Shown piece by piece: positions 35,200-43,376 of a stretch of 64,000 nt of DNA (position 1 is the stretch's first letter; each line of letters starts with the position of its first letter). The stretch comes from Streptomyces sedi (GTDB lineage Bacteria > Actinomycetota > Actinomycetes > Streptomycetales > Streptomycetaceae), in assembly GCF_006335015.1 (NCBI RefSeq), contig NZ_VDGT01000008.1, forward strand, positions 62,001 through 126,000. Direction: 5' to 3'. Both the position numbers and the translations under genes were made by a program. The notes under the pieces were generated by a model that worked only from the letters and a program-made list of their open reading frames with translations, had not been told where the DNA came from and ran no database searches.

Positions 35200-35247
35200 G
35201 AGGGGGCCGCGCCCCGGAGCCTTCACGGGCCGGGGCGCGGCCCCCTC
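35200..35247 (+). terminator. Terminator of the rpsF-rplI operon
   Basis: A perfect 18-bp stem (35200-35217 with 35230-35247) and 12-nt loop, 36 bp past the rplI stop. It also faces the convergent MATE gene and may work in both directions. Confidence 0.75.
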
Positions 35248-35306
35248 GTCATGTCCGGGGCCCTCGCGCCGGGTCCCTTGAGTCGTGCCTCTCCCGGGCA
35301 CCACCG

Positions 35307-36701
35307 TCAGGCGGCGCCGGTCACCATCCAGCGCCCGGTCCTGGCCCGCAGTCCCAGGGTGAGCAGCCGGGTGCCCATCATCAGCCCGGCGACGGCCGCC
35401 CAGAGCGCCGTCACACCGCCGCCCAGCGCCGGCACCAGCAGCGCGACCGGCGCGAAGACCACCAGCGTCAACAGCATCGCGACCGCCAGATACCGCCCGT
35501 CGCCCGCGCCCATCAGCACCCCGTCCAGCACGAAGACCACCCCGGCCATCGGCTGGGTCACCGCGATCACCAGCAGCACGGGAAGCAGCTGGTCACGCAC
35601 CTCCGGGTCGCCGGTGAAGAGCCGCAGCGCCAGCGGGATGGCCGCGACCAGCAGCACCGCGAGCCCGGCGCCGCCGACCACGCCCCACCACACCATCCGC
35701 CGGCAGGCCGCCCGGGCGCCCTCCCGGTCGGAGGCGCCGAGATAGCGGCCGATGATCGCCTGGCCGGCGATGGCGATCGCGTCCAGCGCGAACGCCAGCA
35801 GCGTCCAGAGGGTGAGGGCGATCTGGTGCGCGGCGATGTCGGCATCGCCGAGCCGGGCGGCGACGGCGGTCGCGATCAGCAGCACGGCGCGCAGCGAGAG
35901 CGTGCGCACCAGCAGCGGAACGCCGGCCCTGGCGTTGGCCCGCAGCCCGGCGACGCTGGGGCGCAGCACGGCCCCGTGTGCCCGGGCGCCTCTGACGACC
36001 ACGCGCAGATAGACGGCGGCCATGCCCCACTGGGCGAGCACGCTGCCCCAGGCCGAGCCGGCGACGCCGCCGTCCAGGCCGTAGATGAAGAGCGCGTTGA
36101 GCACGATGTTGGCGCTGAAGCCGCCCACCGCGACCAGCAGCGGGGTCCTGGTGTCCTGGAGCCCGCGCAGCACGCCGGTCGCGGCCAGCACCATCAGCAT
36201 GGCGGGGACGCCGAGGGCGCTGATCCGCAGATAGCTGACGGCGTGCGGGGCGGCGGTCTCGGAGGCGCCGAAGGCGTCGACGACGGCGGGGGTGGCGGGG
36301 ATCAGCACCGTGATCAGCACGGCGCCGAGCAGCAGCGCGAGCCAGACGCCGTCCATGCCGCGCCGGATGGCGGTGGGGAGGTCCCCGGCGCCGACGCTTC
36401 TGGCCACCGAGGCGGTGGTGGCGTAGGCGAGGAAGACGAAGACGTTGACCACGGTGGTCAGCAGCGCGGCGGCGACGCCGAGGCCGGCCAGTTGGGCGGT
36501 GCCCAGATGGCCGATCATCGCGCTGTCGGCCATCAGGAAGAGCGGTTCGGCGACCAGGCTGCCGAACGCCGGCAGGGCGAGCGCGAGTATCTCCCGGTCG
36601 TGCCGCCGCATCCGTCGCCGGCGCTCTCGCGGGTCACTCTCCGGCGTTCGTTCGCCCATGGCGGACGGCGGCGGGACCTCCGCCCTGCTGCTGGATGACA
36701 T
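35307..36701 (-). CDS. MATE family efflux transporter
   Basis: A 464-residue protein with about 12 hydrophobic segments in two similar halves. The N-terminal LALPAFGSLVAEPLFLMADSAMIGHLG is a typical MATE start, and the middle has DTRTPLLVAVGGFSANIVLN. MATE proteins export cations or drugs using proton or sodium gradients. The start is uncertain: ATG at 36701, ATG at 36659 (MGERTPESD) and TTG at 36713 are possible. Convergent with rplI and divergent from dnaB. Confidence 0.87.
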   Translation of the reverse strand: MSSSSRAEVPPPSAMGERTPESDPRERRRRMRRHDREILALALPAFGSLVAEPLFLMADSAMIGHLGTAQLAGLGVAAALLTTVVNVFVFLAYATTASVARSVGAGDLPTAIRRGMDGVWLALLLGAVLITVLIPATPAVVDAFGASETAAPHAVSYLRISALGVPAMLMVLAATGVLRGLQDTRTPLLVAVGGFSANIVLNALFIYGLDGGVAGSAWGSVLAQWGMAAVYLRVVVRGARAHGAVLRPSVAGLRANARAGVPLLVRTLSLRAVLLIATAVAARLGDADIAAHQIALTLWTLLAFALDAIAIAGQAIIGRYLGASDREGARAACRRMVWWGVVGGAGLAVLLVAAIPLALRLFTGDPEVRDQLLPVLLVIAVTQPMAGVVFVLDGVLMGAGDGRYLAVAMLLTLVVFAPVALLVPALGGGVTALWAAVAGLMMGTRLLTLGLRARTGRWMVTGAA

Positions 36702-37146
36702 GACACGATCCAAACATCCACAGGTAATGGACGCAATAGGTATCCAGCCCTTACCTTCGCTCGTGTGTCCGGTTGTTCGGCGGGCCGGGCGGGCCGGTTT
36801 TCAGGTAAGTCGACGGGGGCGGCAACCCGTTCCGCATCGCCCGTCACCCTGTGGGAAAGTCGCAGGTGGTGAGCGGTTTCGCCGTGAGGGTGTCCGTATG
36901 GCGGAAGGCGGGGTCCCCGGTTGGTCCACAGGAAGGGGTGAGTTATCCACAGGGTCTGATCTGAAATCCACATAGCCTGTGGATAACTCGGGTTGGTGGA
37001 CCGCGATCCTGGCCGTACCGTAGGTCCGCCCGGCCCGGTTTCCGGGGTCGGCCGAGCCCGCTCGCGCCGCCCGTCAGCCGAACTGTCAGAGCCGTGCCGT
37101 AGACATGGGTGTGGGCGCGGTGCCCTGGCCGGGAGGAGGCGGGACG
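36702..37146. promoter_or_regulatory. dnaB upstream region with a cluster of DnaA boxes
   Basis: 445 bp with no clear gene. Two perfect TTATCCACA boxes are present: plus strand at 36943-36951 and minus strand at 36978-36986, facing each other. Related words are TGGTCCACA at 36922-36930, AATCCACAT at about 36965-36973 and ACATCCACAGG at about 36714. A strong Shine-Dalgarno GGAGGAGG at 37132-37139 supports the dnaB start. Confidence 0.75.
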
Positions 37147-39405
37147 ATGGCGGATCTGGAGCACGCGGGAGCTGCGTGGGACGAGGCCGACGCGGGTGAC
37201 CGTTTCTCCGTCTCGCGTCCCCGCGCGAGCGCGGAGGAGGAGCCGCCGGACGAGCGCGCGGCCTTCGAGCGGCTGCCCCCGCAGGACCTCGCGGCCGAGC
37301 AGTCGGTGCTCGGCGGGATGCTGCTGTCGAAGGACGCCATCGCGGACGTCGTGGAGGTGCTGCGCGGACGGGACTTCTACAAGCCGGCGCACGAGACGAT
37401 CTACGAGGCCATCCTCGACCTCTACGCCAAGGGCGAGCCCGCCGACCCGATCACGATCTCCGACGCGTTGACCAAGCGCGGCGAGCTGGCCAAGATCGGC
37501 GGCGCCGGCTATGTGCACTCGCTGGTGCAGATGGTGCCGACGGCGGCCAACGCCGAGTACTACGCGGAGATCGTGCACGACCGCGCGGTGCTTCGCCGCC
37601 TGGTGCAGGCCGGCACCCGGATCACCCAGATGGGGTACGCCGCCGACGGGGACGTCGACGACATCGTCAACTCCGCGCAGGCCGAGGTCTACCAGGTCAC
37701 CGAGCAGCGCACCGCGGAGGACTACCTGCCGCTCGGCGACATCATGGAGGGCGCGCTCGACGAGATCGAGGCCATCAGCAACCGCAGCGGCGAGATGACC
37801 GGTGTGCCCACGGGCTTCACCGATCTCGACTCGTTGACCAACGGGCTGCACCCGGGCCAGATGGTCGTCATCGCCGCCCGCCCCGCGATGGGCAAGGCCC
37901 TGGCCCTCGACACCCCGCTGCCCACCCCGACGGGGTGGACCACGATGGGCGAGGTGCGGCCCGGCGACCGCCTGCTCGACGCCTCGGGCAGGCCGACGCG
38001 GGTGGTGGAGGCGACGGGGGTGATGACCGGACGCCCCTGCTACGAGGTGGCGTTCGACGACGGCACGACCGTGGTCGCCGACGCGGACCACCAGTGGCTG
38101 ACGGAGAGGGACACCGTCGCCGTCAGGACCACCAAGGAGCTCGCCGAGACGTGGTACGACCCCCTCGACGAGGCCCTCCCGCCGCACACGGTGCGGAACG
38201 CGGCCCCGCTCGACCTGCCCCGAAGGGAGCTGCCGGTCCCGCCGTACGCGCTGGGTGCCTGGCTCGGGGGGGACGCGGCAGCCGCGGGTGAGGGGGAGCT
38301 GCTCGCCGGGTTGCGGGAGTTGGGCGTGGTGGAGGACAGGCGGGTGCCCTCGGGCTATCTGCGCGCGTCCCCCGCCCAGCGGGCGAAGCTGCTCGCCGGC
38401 CTGCTGGACGCGGCGTCGACGGACGCGGGGCCGGGCGCCGACGCCGGCTCCGTGCGGCTGGAGGTGGCCGGCGTGAGGTTGGCCGAGGACGTCCGTGAGC
38501 TGCTCGTCGGCCTCGGCCACCGCTGCGAGTCCCGGAGCGGGCCGGCCGGCAGCCACTTCCTGACGTTCACGCCCACGGGTGTGGACCCCGCTTCGGAGCG
38601 GCGGGTCGTCACGGGCGTCCGGGAGGTCCCCAGCGTGCCGGTCCGCTGTGTCCAGGTGGACAACCCGGACCATCTCTACCTCGCCACCCGCTCGATGGTG
38701 CCGACGCACAACTCGACGCTGGCGCTCGACTTCGCACGCAGCTGCTCGATCAAGCACAAGCTGCCGAGCGTGATCTTCTCGCTGGAGATGGGGCGCAACG
38801 AGATCGCGATGCGCCTGCTCTCCGCCGAGGCGAGGGTCGCGCTGCACCACATGCGTTCCGGCAGCATGACCGACGAGGACTGGAACCGCCTGGCCCGCCA
38901 GATGGCCGAGGTCAACGAGGCGCCCCTCTACATCGACGACTCGCCGAACCTCTCGATGATGGAGATCAGGGCCAAGTGCCGGCGGTTGAAGCAGCGCAAC
39001 GACCTCCAGCTGGTCGTCATCGACTACCTCCAGCTGATGCAGACGGGCGGCAGCCGCCGGCCCGAGAGCCGGCAGCAGGAGGTCTCCGAGATGTCGCGAA
39101 ACCTGAAGCTGCTGGCCAAGGAGCTGGAGGTGCCGGTGGTGGCGCTCTCCCAGCTGAACCGCGGCCCCGAGCAGCGCACGGACAAGAAGCCGATGGTCTC
39201 GGACCTCCGTGAGTCGGGTTCGATCGAGCAGGACGCCGACATGGTCATCCTCTTGCACAGGGAGGACGCGTACGAGAAGGAGTCGCCCCGCGCGGGCGAG
39301 GCCGACCTGATCGTCGCCAAGCACAGGAACGGCCCGACGGCCACCATCACGGTCGCCTTCCAGGGCCACTACTCCCGCTTCGTCAACATGGAGGGCGGGT
39401 TCTGA
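37147..39405 (+). CDS. dnaB: Replicative DNA helicase DnaB, intein-containing precursor
   Basis: A 752-residue precursor. Extein: N-terminal domain (PPQDLAAEQSVLGGMLLSKD to about 150), linker, then the RecA-like helicase domain with PTGFTDLDSLTNGLHPGQMV and Walker A ARPAMGK interrupted after K250. The host sequence resumes at S523 with STLALDFARSCSI; later motifs include LVVIDYLQLMQ and VVALSQLNRGPEQR. Spliced DnaB is 480 residues, normal length. The hexamer unwinds DNA at the fork. ATG at 37147 with GGAGGAGG 7 nt upstream. Confidence 0.96.
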   Translation: MADLEHAGAAWDEADAGDRFSVSRPRASAEEEPPDERAAFERLPPQDLAAEQSVLGGMLLSKDAIADVVEVLRGRDFYKPAHETIYEAILDLYAKGEPADPITISDALTKRGELAKIGGAGYVHSLVQMVPTAANAEYYAEIVHDRAVLRRLVQAGTRITQMGYAADGDVDDIVNSAQAEVYQVTEQRTAEDYLPLGDIMEGALDEIEAISNRSGEMTGVPTGFTDLDSLTNGLHPGQMVVIAARPAMGKALALDTPLPTPTGWTTMGEVRPGDRLLDASGRPTRVVEATGVMTGRPCYEVAFDDGTTVVADADHQWLTERDTVAVRTTKELAETWYDPLDEALPPHTVRNAAPLDLPRRELPVPPYALGAWLGGDAAAAGEGELLAGLRELGVVEDRRVPSGYLRASPAQRAKLLAGLLDAASTDAGPGADAGSVRLEVAGVRLAEDVRELLVGLGHRCESRSGPAGSHFLTFTPTGVDPASERRVVTGVREVPSVPVRCVQVDNPDHLYLATRSMVPTHNSTLALDFARSCSIKHKLPSVIFSLEMGRNEIAMRLLSAEARVALHHMRSGSMTDEDWNRLARQMAEVNEAPLYIDDSPNLSMMEIRAKCRRLKQRNDLQLVVIDYLQLMQTGGSRRPESRQQEVSEMSRNLKLLAKELEVPVVALSQLNRGPEQRTDKKPMVSDLRESGSIEQDADMVILLHREDAYEKESPRAGEADLIVAKHRNGPTATITVAFQGHYSRFVNMEGGF
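37897..38712 (+). other. DnaB intein, 272 residues, class 3 type with decayed endonuclease
   Basis: The intein starts at Ala1 (ALALDTPLPTPTGWTTMGEV) right after the P-loop lysine and ends PTHN272 before the Ser+1 of the host. It has the class 3 features: no Cys/Ser nucleophile at position 1, Trp67 in the block B HQW, Cys251 in block F (RCVQVDNPDHLYLA) and Thr270 in block G. Remnants of a LAGLIDADG endonuclease remain at about 118-126 (ALGAWLGGD) and 165-173 (LLAGLLDAA). The second lacks its usual acidic residue, and the endonuclease region is much shorter than in mycobacterial DnaB inteins, so it is probably inactive. Confidence 0.88.
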
Positions 39406-39575
39406 GCCTCCTCGACGGCTCTCCCCCGGGGCGCCCCGGCGTGTCGACCTGGGACGACGCGGGGAGGGCGTGGGGACGGCGGTCGGTGGGCAAACGGGGT
39501 GCCGGGCGCGAGGGTTGTTCATATAGTCGTGCGTGTTCGGGGAGCGGCGACGATGGCCGCACGAGAGGGGGAGCG

Positions 39576-40040
39576 ATGAAGCTGGCCGAGGCACTGGCGG
39601 AGCGCGCGGAGGCCGCGCGTCGGGTGGAGCAGCTGAGGGCGCGGGTCGTCGGCAGCGCGCGCTATCAGGAGGGCGAGACCCCGGCCGAGGACGCGGCGGC
39701 GCTGCTGGCCGAGGCCGGCGAGGTGCTGGACACCCTCGAAACGCTGATCCGACGGATCAACAGGACCAACGCCGCGGTGCGCATGGGGCCCGGGGAGACG
39801 CTGACCGACGCGCTCGCGCGCCGGGACACCCTGCGGCTGCGCCACGCGGTGGTCACCGCCGCGGCGGACGCGGCGGCCGGCGCCGGCGGTCGCGGACGGC
39901 AGCTGCGCTCCGAGCTGAAGATGCTCTCGGCGCTCCCCGTCGCCGAACTGCGCGCCCAGGCGGACGCGTTGGCGCGGGAGATCCGGGAGACCGACGTGCG
40001 TATCCAGCGCGTCAACTGGGAGGCGGATCTGCTGGACTGA
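39576..40040 (+). CDS. DIP1984 family protein
   Basis: A 154-residue mainly alpha-helical, charged protein (MKLAEALAERAEAARRVEQL; TLETLIRRINRTNAAVRMGP; ALARRDTLRLRHAVVTAAAD), resembling the DIP1984 family of unknown function. No signal or membrane segment. ATG at 39576 with AGGGGGAG upstream. It follows dnaB after 170 bp that hold a short CCGGGGCG palindrome (39424-39437) and nothing else clear. Confidence 0.75.
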   Translation: MKLAEALAERAEAARRVEQLRARVVGSARYQEGETPAEDAAALLAEAGEVLDTLETLIRRINRTNAAVRMGPGETLTDALARRDTLRLRHAVVTAAADAAAGAGGRGRQLRSELKMLSALPVAELRAQADALAREIRETDVRIQRVNWEADLLD

Positions 40041-40322
40041 CCCGGCGAGGCGGGGACGAGAGGAGCGGGTAGCCGCTCCGGAGGCGTGCACACGCCGCGG
40101 CCGGCGGTCATTCCGGCCCTCCTGGTGCGTGAGGAGCAACGCAGGGGTTCGACTCCCCGGCAACGGCGCAGCTCAGCACGGCACACAGGTAACGGTGCAC
40201 CACGCACGGCACATCACCACGTGCAGATCCGGGGCGGTGAGGGCGGGTTCGGGGATTCCTCATCGTGGCGTGGCGTGGCGTGGCGTGCCGGGGCGGGCTG
40301 TGACCGTGCGGTTCCGGCGGAC

Positions 40323-41810
40323 TCAGCCGCACTCACGCAGGGCGCGGGCGAGGACGGCCACGCCCGCGTCGATCAGCCCGGGCGCGGTCGCCGCGTAGCC
40401 GAGGACCAGTCCCGGGGGGCCGGGGAGTTGCCGGTGCCAGCTCAGCGGTTGGGTGCGCACACCGAGCGCGAGCGCGCGGGCGGCCAGCGCCGAGTCGTCG
40501 ACCCCCTCGGGCAGCGTCACCGTCAGGTGCAGCCCCGCCGCGGTGCCGTGCACCACCGCGTGCGGCAGCCGCCACCGCAGCGCCGCGACCATCGCGTCCC
40601 TGCGGGCCCGGTGTCGGCGGCGGGTCAGCCGCAGATGGCGTTCCAGTTCGCCGCTCTCCATGAGGGCGGCGAGCACCAGTTGGGGAAGCACCGCGTTGCC
40701 GAGGTCGGCGAACCTCTTCGCCTCCACCAGGCGCTCGTGCCAGTGCGGCGGTGGGACCAGCCAGCCGACGCGGAGCGCGGGTGAGAGGGTTTTGGAGACG
40801 CTTCCCGCGTAGCAGACCCGTTCGGCCAGCAGGGAACGGACGGCGGCGACCGGCGGGCGGTCGTAGCGGTGCTCGGCGTCGTAGTCGTCCTCGACGATCA
40901 GCCCTTCGCGTTCCGCCGCCCAGCGCACCAACTCGCGCCGCCGTCGGCCGGAGAGCACCTGGCCGGTGGGGAACTGGTGCGCCGGGGTGAGCAGCACGGT
41001 CCGTGCGTCGAGTCGGGCGAGCGCCTCGACGCGCACGCCCTCCTCGTCGACGGGGACGGGTGGCGTGGCCAGGCCGCAGTCCGCGAGGTGCTGGCGCGCG
41101 CCGAGCGACCCCGGGTCCTCGACGGCGACCTCCCGCGAGCCCTCGCGGTGCAGCAGCCGTCCCAGCAGGCTGAGCGACTGGGCGGTGCCGGCGACGATCA
41201 GCACCTCGTCCGGGGTGACCAGGACCCCGCGGTTGCGGGCCAGCCAGTCGGCGACGGCCGCGCGCAGCGCCGGGGTGCCGCGCGGATCGCCGTAGCCCAA
41301 CTCGGCGGCGGGCAGCCGGCTGAGCAGGGCACGTTCCGTGCGCAGCCAGGCGGCGCGGGGGAAGGCGGCGAGGTCGGGCAGCCCGGGCGAGAGGTCGATC
41401 CCGGCGGGGGCGGCGCGCAGTGCGTCAAACGCGTCCTTGCCGGGTTCCCCGTCGAACGGGTCCGCGAGTGCACGGGGTTGACCATTTCTGACCGACAGGT
41501 GTGGGGCGGCGACCACCACGGTTCCGTTGCGCCGTCGTCCGGCGATCTGGCCCTCCTCCATCAGTCGGCGGTAGGCCTCGGTCACCACGCCGCGCGACAC
41601 GCGCAACTCGGCGGCGAGCGCGCGGGTGGCGGGCAGCCGGGCGCCGAGCGGGAGCCGGCCGTCGGCGATGGCCAGCCGCAGCTGTCCGGCGAGCCAGTCG
41701 GCCCGGCCGCCGGCGGGGGCCAGCGCCATGTCCAGCTGGAGGAAGTCCGACCCCGCTCTCTCCTCGTCCCTTTTGGACCTGTCATGACCGGAGTCTTTGG
41801 ACCTGCTCAC
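40323..41810 (-). CDS. MocR/PdxR-type regulator (GntR-aminotransferase fusion)
   Basis: A 495-residue protein. An N-terminal GntR winged helix (LAGQLRLAIADGRLPLGARL, then PATRALAAELRVSRGVVTEA) is fused to a fold-type I aminotransferase domain with the PLP lysine in YAGSVSKTLSPALRVGWLVP. Such regulators sense PLP or amino-acid derivatives. GTG at 41810 is the most upstream start, but direct repeats typical of MocR operators lie at 41772-41805, inside this frame, so a later start or a leaderless transcript is possible. Divergent from the methyltransferase gene 29 bp away. The 282 bp downstream (40041-40322) hold a GTGGC pentamer repeat at 40265-40284. Confidence 0.85.
   Translation of the reverse strand: MSRSKDSGHDRSKRDEERAGSDFLQLDMALAPAGGRADWLAGQLRLAIADGRLPLGARLPATRALAAELRVSRGVVTEAYRRLMEEGQIAGRRRNGTVVVAAPHLSVRNGQPRALADPFDGEPGKDAFDALRAAPAGIDLSPGLPDLAAFPRAAWLRTERALLSRLPAAELGYGDPRGTPALRAAVADWLARNRGVLVTPDEVLIVAGTAQSLSLLGRLLHREGSREVAVEDPGSLGARQHLADCGLATPPVPVDEEGVRVEALARLDARTVLLTPAHQFPTGQVLSGRRRRELVRWAAEREGLIVEDDYDAEHRYDRPPVAAVRSLLAERVCYAGSVSKTLSPALRVGWLVPPPHWHERLVEAKRFADLGNAVLPQLVLAALMESGELERHLRLTRRRHRARRDAMVAALRWRLPHAVVHGTAAGLHLTVTLPEGVDDSALAARALALGVRTQPLSWHRQLPGPPGLVLGYAATAPGLIDAGVAVLARALRECG
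41772..41805. promoter_or_regulatory. Direct-repeat operator for the MocR regulator
   Basis: TTTGGACCTG occurs at 41772-41781 and again at 41796-41805, a 24-bp period, with the palindrome GTCATGAC at 41781-41788 between them. MocR proteins bind direct repeats of this spacing in divergent promoter regions. Confidence 0.6.
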
Positions 41811-41839
41811 GGGGCCATCATCCCGGCCAGGGTGGGGCC

Positions 41840-42706
41840 ATGGAAACGTTCATCCCTCACGCCCCCGTGGGCCCGGTCTCCCGCGAGGTCCCCGCCGTTG
41901 GCTATGTGCACGGCTACTCGGAGCGCGAGGCCGCGCGCCTCGGCGACCAGGCGGACGTGCTCGCCGAGCTGCTGCACTCCGGCACCCGCTACCCCGACGG
42001 CAGCCGGGTGCTGGAGGTCGGCTGCGGCGTCGGCGCGCAGACGAGGCATCTGGTCGGCCACAGCCCGGGGGCCCGGCTGGTCGCGGTCGACCGTTCGGCG
42101 CAGTCGCTGGCGATCGCGCGGGCGCGCGTCGCGGAACACGCGCCGGGGGCGCTCGTCGAGTGGCGCCAGGCCGATCTCTTCGCCCTCCCCTTCGACGAGG
42201 GCGCGTTCGACCATGTCTTCGTCTGCTTCGTGCTGGAGCATCTCGCCGACCCGGCGGACGCGTTGGAACGGCTGCGGCGCGTGCTGCGGCCCGGCGGCTC
42301 GCTCACCGTGATCGAGGGGGACCACGGCTCGGTCTTCTTCCACCCGGACAGTGCGCCGGCCAGGGCGGTCATCGACTGCCAGGCGCGGCTCCAGGCGGCG
42401 GCCGGAGGCGATGCCTCGCTGGGGCGGCGGCTGCTGCCGCTGCTGGAGGCGGCCGGATTCACCGACGCGCGCGTCCGGCCGCGCACCGTCTACGCGGACC
42501 GCACCCGCGAGTGGCTGCGGGCCGGCTTCACCCGCGACACGTTCGTCGCGGCGATCGCGTCGGTGCGCGACGAGGCGCTGGCGGCCGGGCTGGCCACGCC
42601 GGACGAGTGGGACCTGGGGATCGAGCAGCTCCGGCTGGCGGCGGCGGGCGAGGGCACGTTCCACTACACGTTCTTCAAGGCGGTGGCGCGCCGGCTGGAG
42701 CGATAG
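41840..42706 (+). CDS. SAM-dependent class I methyltransferase
   Basis: A 288-residue protein with the class I SAM motif SRVLEVGCGVGAQTRHLV, acidic strand LVAVDRSAQSLAIA, and FDHVFVCFVLEHLADPADAL, as in UbiE/Methyltransf_11 proteins. The C-terminal part (RTREWLRAGFTRDTFVAAIA) may form a substrate lid. The substrate is unknown. ATG at 41840, divergent from the MocR gene and probably controlled by it. Confidence 0.85.
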   Translation: METFIPHAPVGPVSREVPAVGYVHGYSEREAARLGDQADVLAELLHSGTRYPDGSRVLEVGCGVGAQTRHLVGHSPGARLVAVDRSAQSLAIARARVAEHAPGALVEWRQADLFALPFDEGAFDHVFVCFVLEHLADPADALERLRRVLRPGGSLTVIEGDHGSVFFHPDSAPARAVIDCQARLQAAAGGDASLGRRLLPLLEAAGFTDARVRPRTVYADRTREWLRAGFTRDTFVAAIASVRDEALAAGLATPDEWDLGIEQLRLAAAGEGTFHYTFFKAVARRLER

Positions 42707-42719
42707 CGCGGGCGCCGAC

Positions 42720-43283
42720 TCAGCGCTCGGGCTCCGGGTGGAACAGCGGGTGGGTGCAGACGGTGCGGAACAGCTCGGCCGGGTCGCCCCCCTCCAGCGT
42801 CGGCAGGTTGCCGGTGAGCAGCAGGGTGGCGAGGCCGTGCGCCAGCGACCACGCGGCGAGTCCGCCCAGCCGGGGGTCGTCGGGCTGCCGTGCGGCGATC
42901 CCGCGCTCCAGCCGCTCGCGGGTCTCGGCCCGGGCGGCGACGAGCGCGGGGGTGTCCCGGTCGAGCAGTTCCGGGCGGAACATGACCTGGAAGTGTGCCG
43001 GATGCGTCAGCGCGAAGGACACATAGCGACCGCCGAGGTCACGCAGATCGGTCGCCCGGTCCAGCTCGTCGACGAGCAGCCGGTATCCGTCGACCGCGAC
43101 GGCCGTCAGCAGCCCGGCCCGGTCGCCGAAGTGGTGAGCGGGCGCCGCATGGGAGACGCCGACGCGCCGTGCCAGCTCCCGCAGGCTGACCGCGTTCGGC
43201 CCTTCGGCCGCGATGACCTCCAGCGCGGCGGTGATCAGGGCGCGCCGCAGATCGCCGTGGTGGTAAGGGCGTTGGCTGCGCAT
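42720..43283 (-). CDS. TetR family transcriptional regulator
   Basis: A 187-residue regulator. The N-terminal helix-turn-helix reads HGDLRRALITAALEVIAAEG then VSLRELARRVGVSHAAPAHH; the C-terminal domain resembles the WHG-type ligand domain (PAHFQVMFRPELLDR). It lies 14 bp from the convergent methyltransferase end and divergent from the SCO6745-like gene. The inverted repeat at 43301-43319 just upstream is its likely operator. ATG at 43283. Confidence 0.9.
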   Translation of the reverse strand: MRSQRPYHHGDLRRALITAALEVIAAEGPNAVSLRELARRVGVSHAAPAHHFGDRAGLLTAVAVDGYRLLVDELDRATDLRDLGGRYVSFALTHPAHFQVMFRPELLDRDTPALVAARAETRERLERGIAARQPDDPRLGGLAAWSLAHGLATLLLTGNLPTLEGGDPAELFRTVCTHPLFHPEPER

Positions 43284-43300
43284 GGGGACACCCTAAGCGC

Positions 43301-43319
43301 ATCTTGTCGTTGACAAGAT
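43301..43319. promoter_or_regulatory. Probable TetR operator
   Basis: ATCTTGTC-n3-GACAAGAT, perfect 8-bp arms, 18 bp before the tetR start and 58 bp before the divergent gene, so it can control both. Confidence 0.65.
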
Positions 43320-43376
43320 CTGGTGCGGCGGGTCAGGCTGGCGCCGTTCTGTCGCGCAGTACCGGAGGTGGACCGA

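Noticed and set aside
36943..39594. An 883-codon open frame opposite dnaB
   Set aside because: His/Arg/Leu-rich shadow; dnaB with its intein explains the region.
40265..40289. GTGGC pentamer repeat
   Set aside because: Short simple-sequence run in an intergenic region; too short to be a CRISPR or satellite feature.
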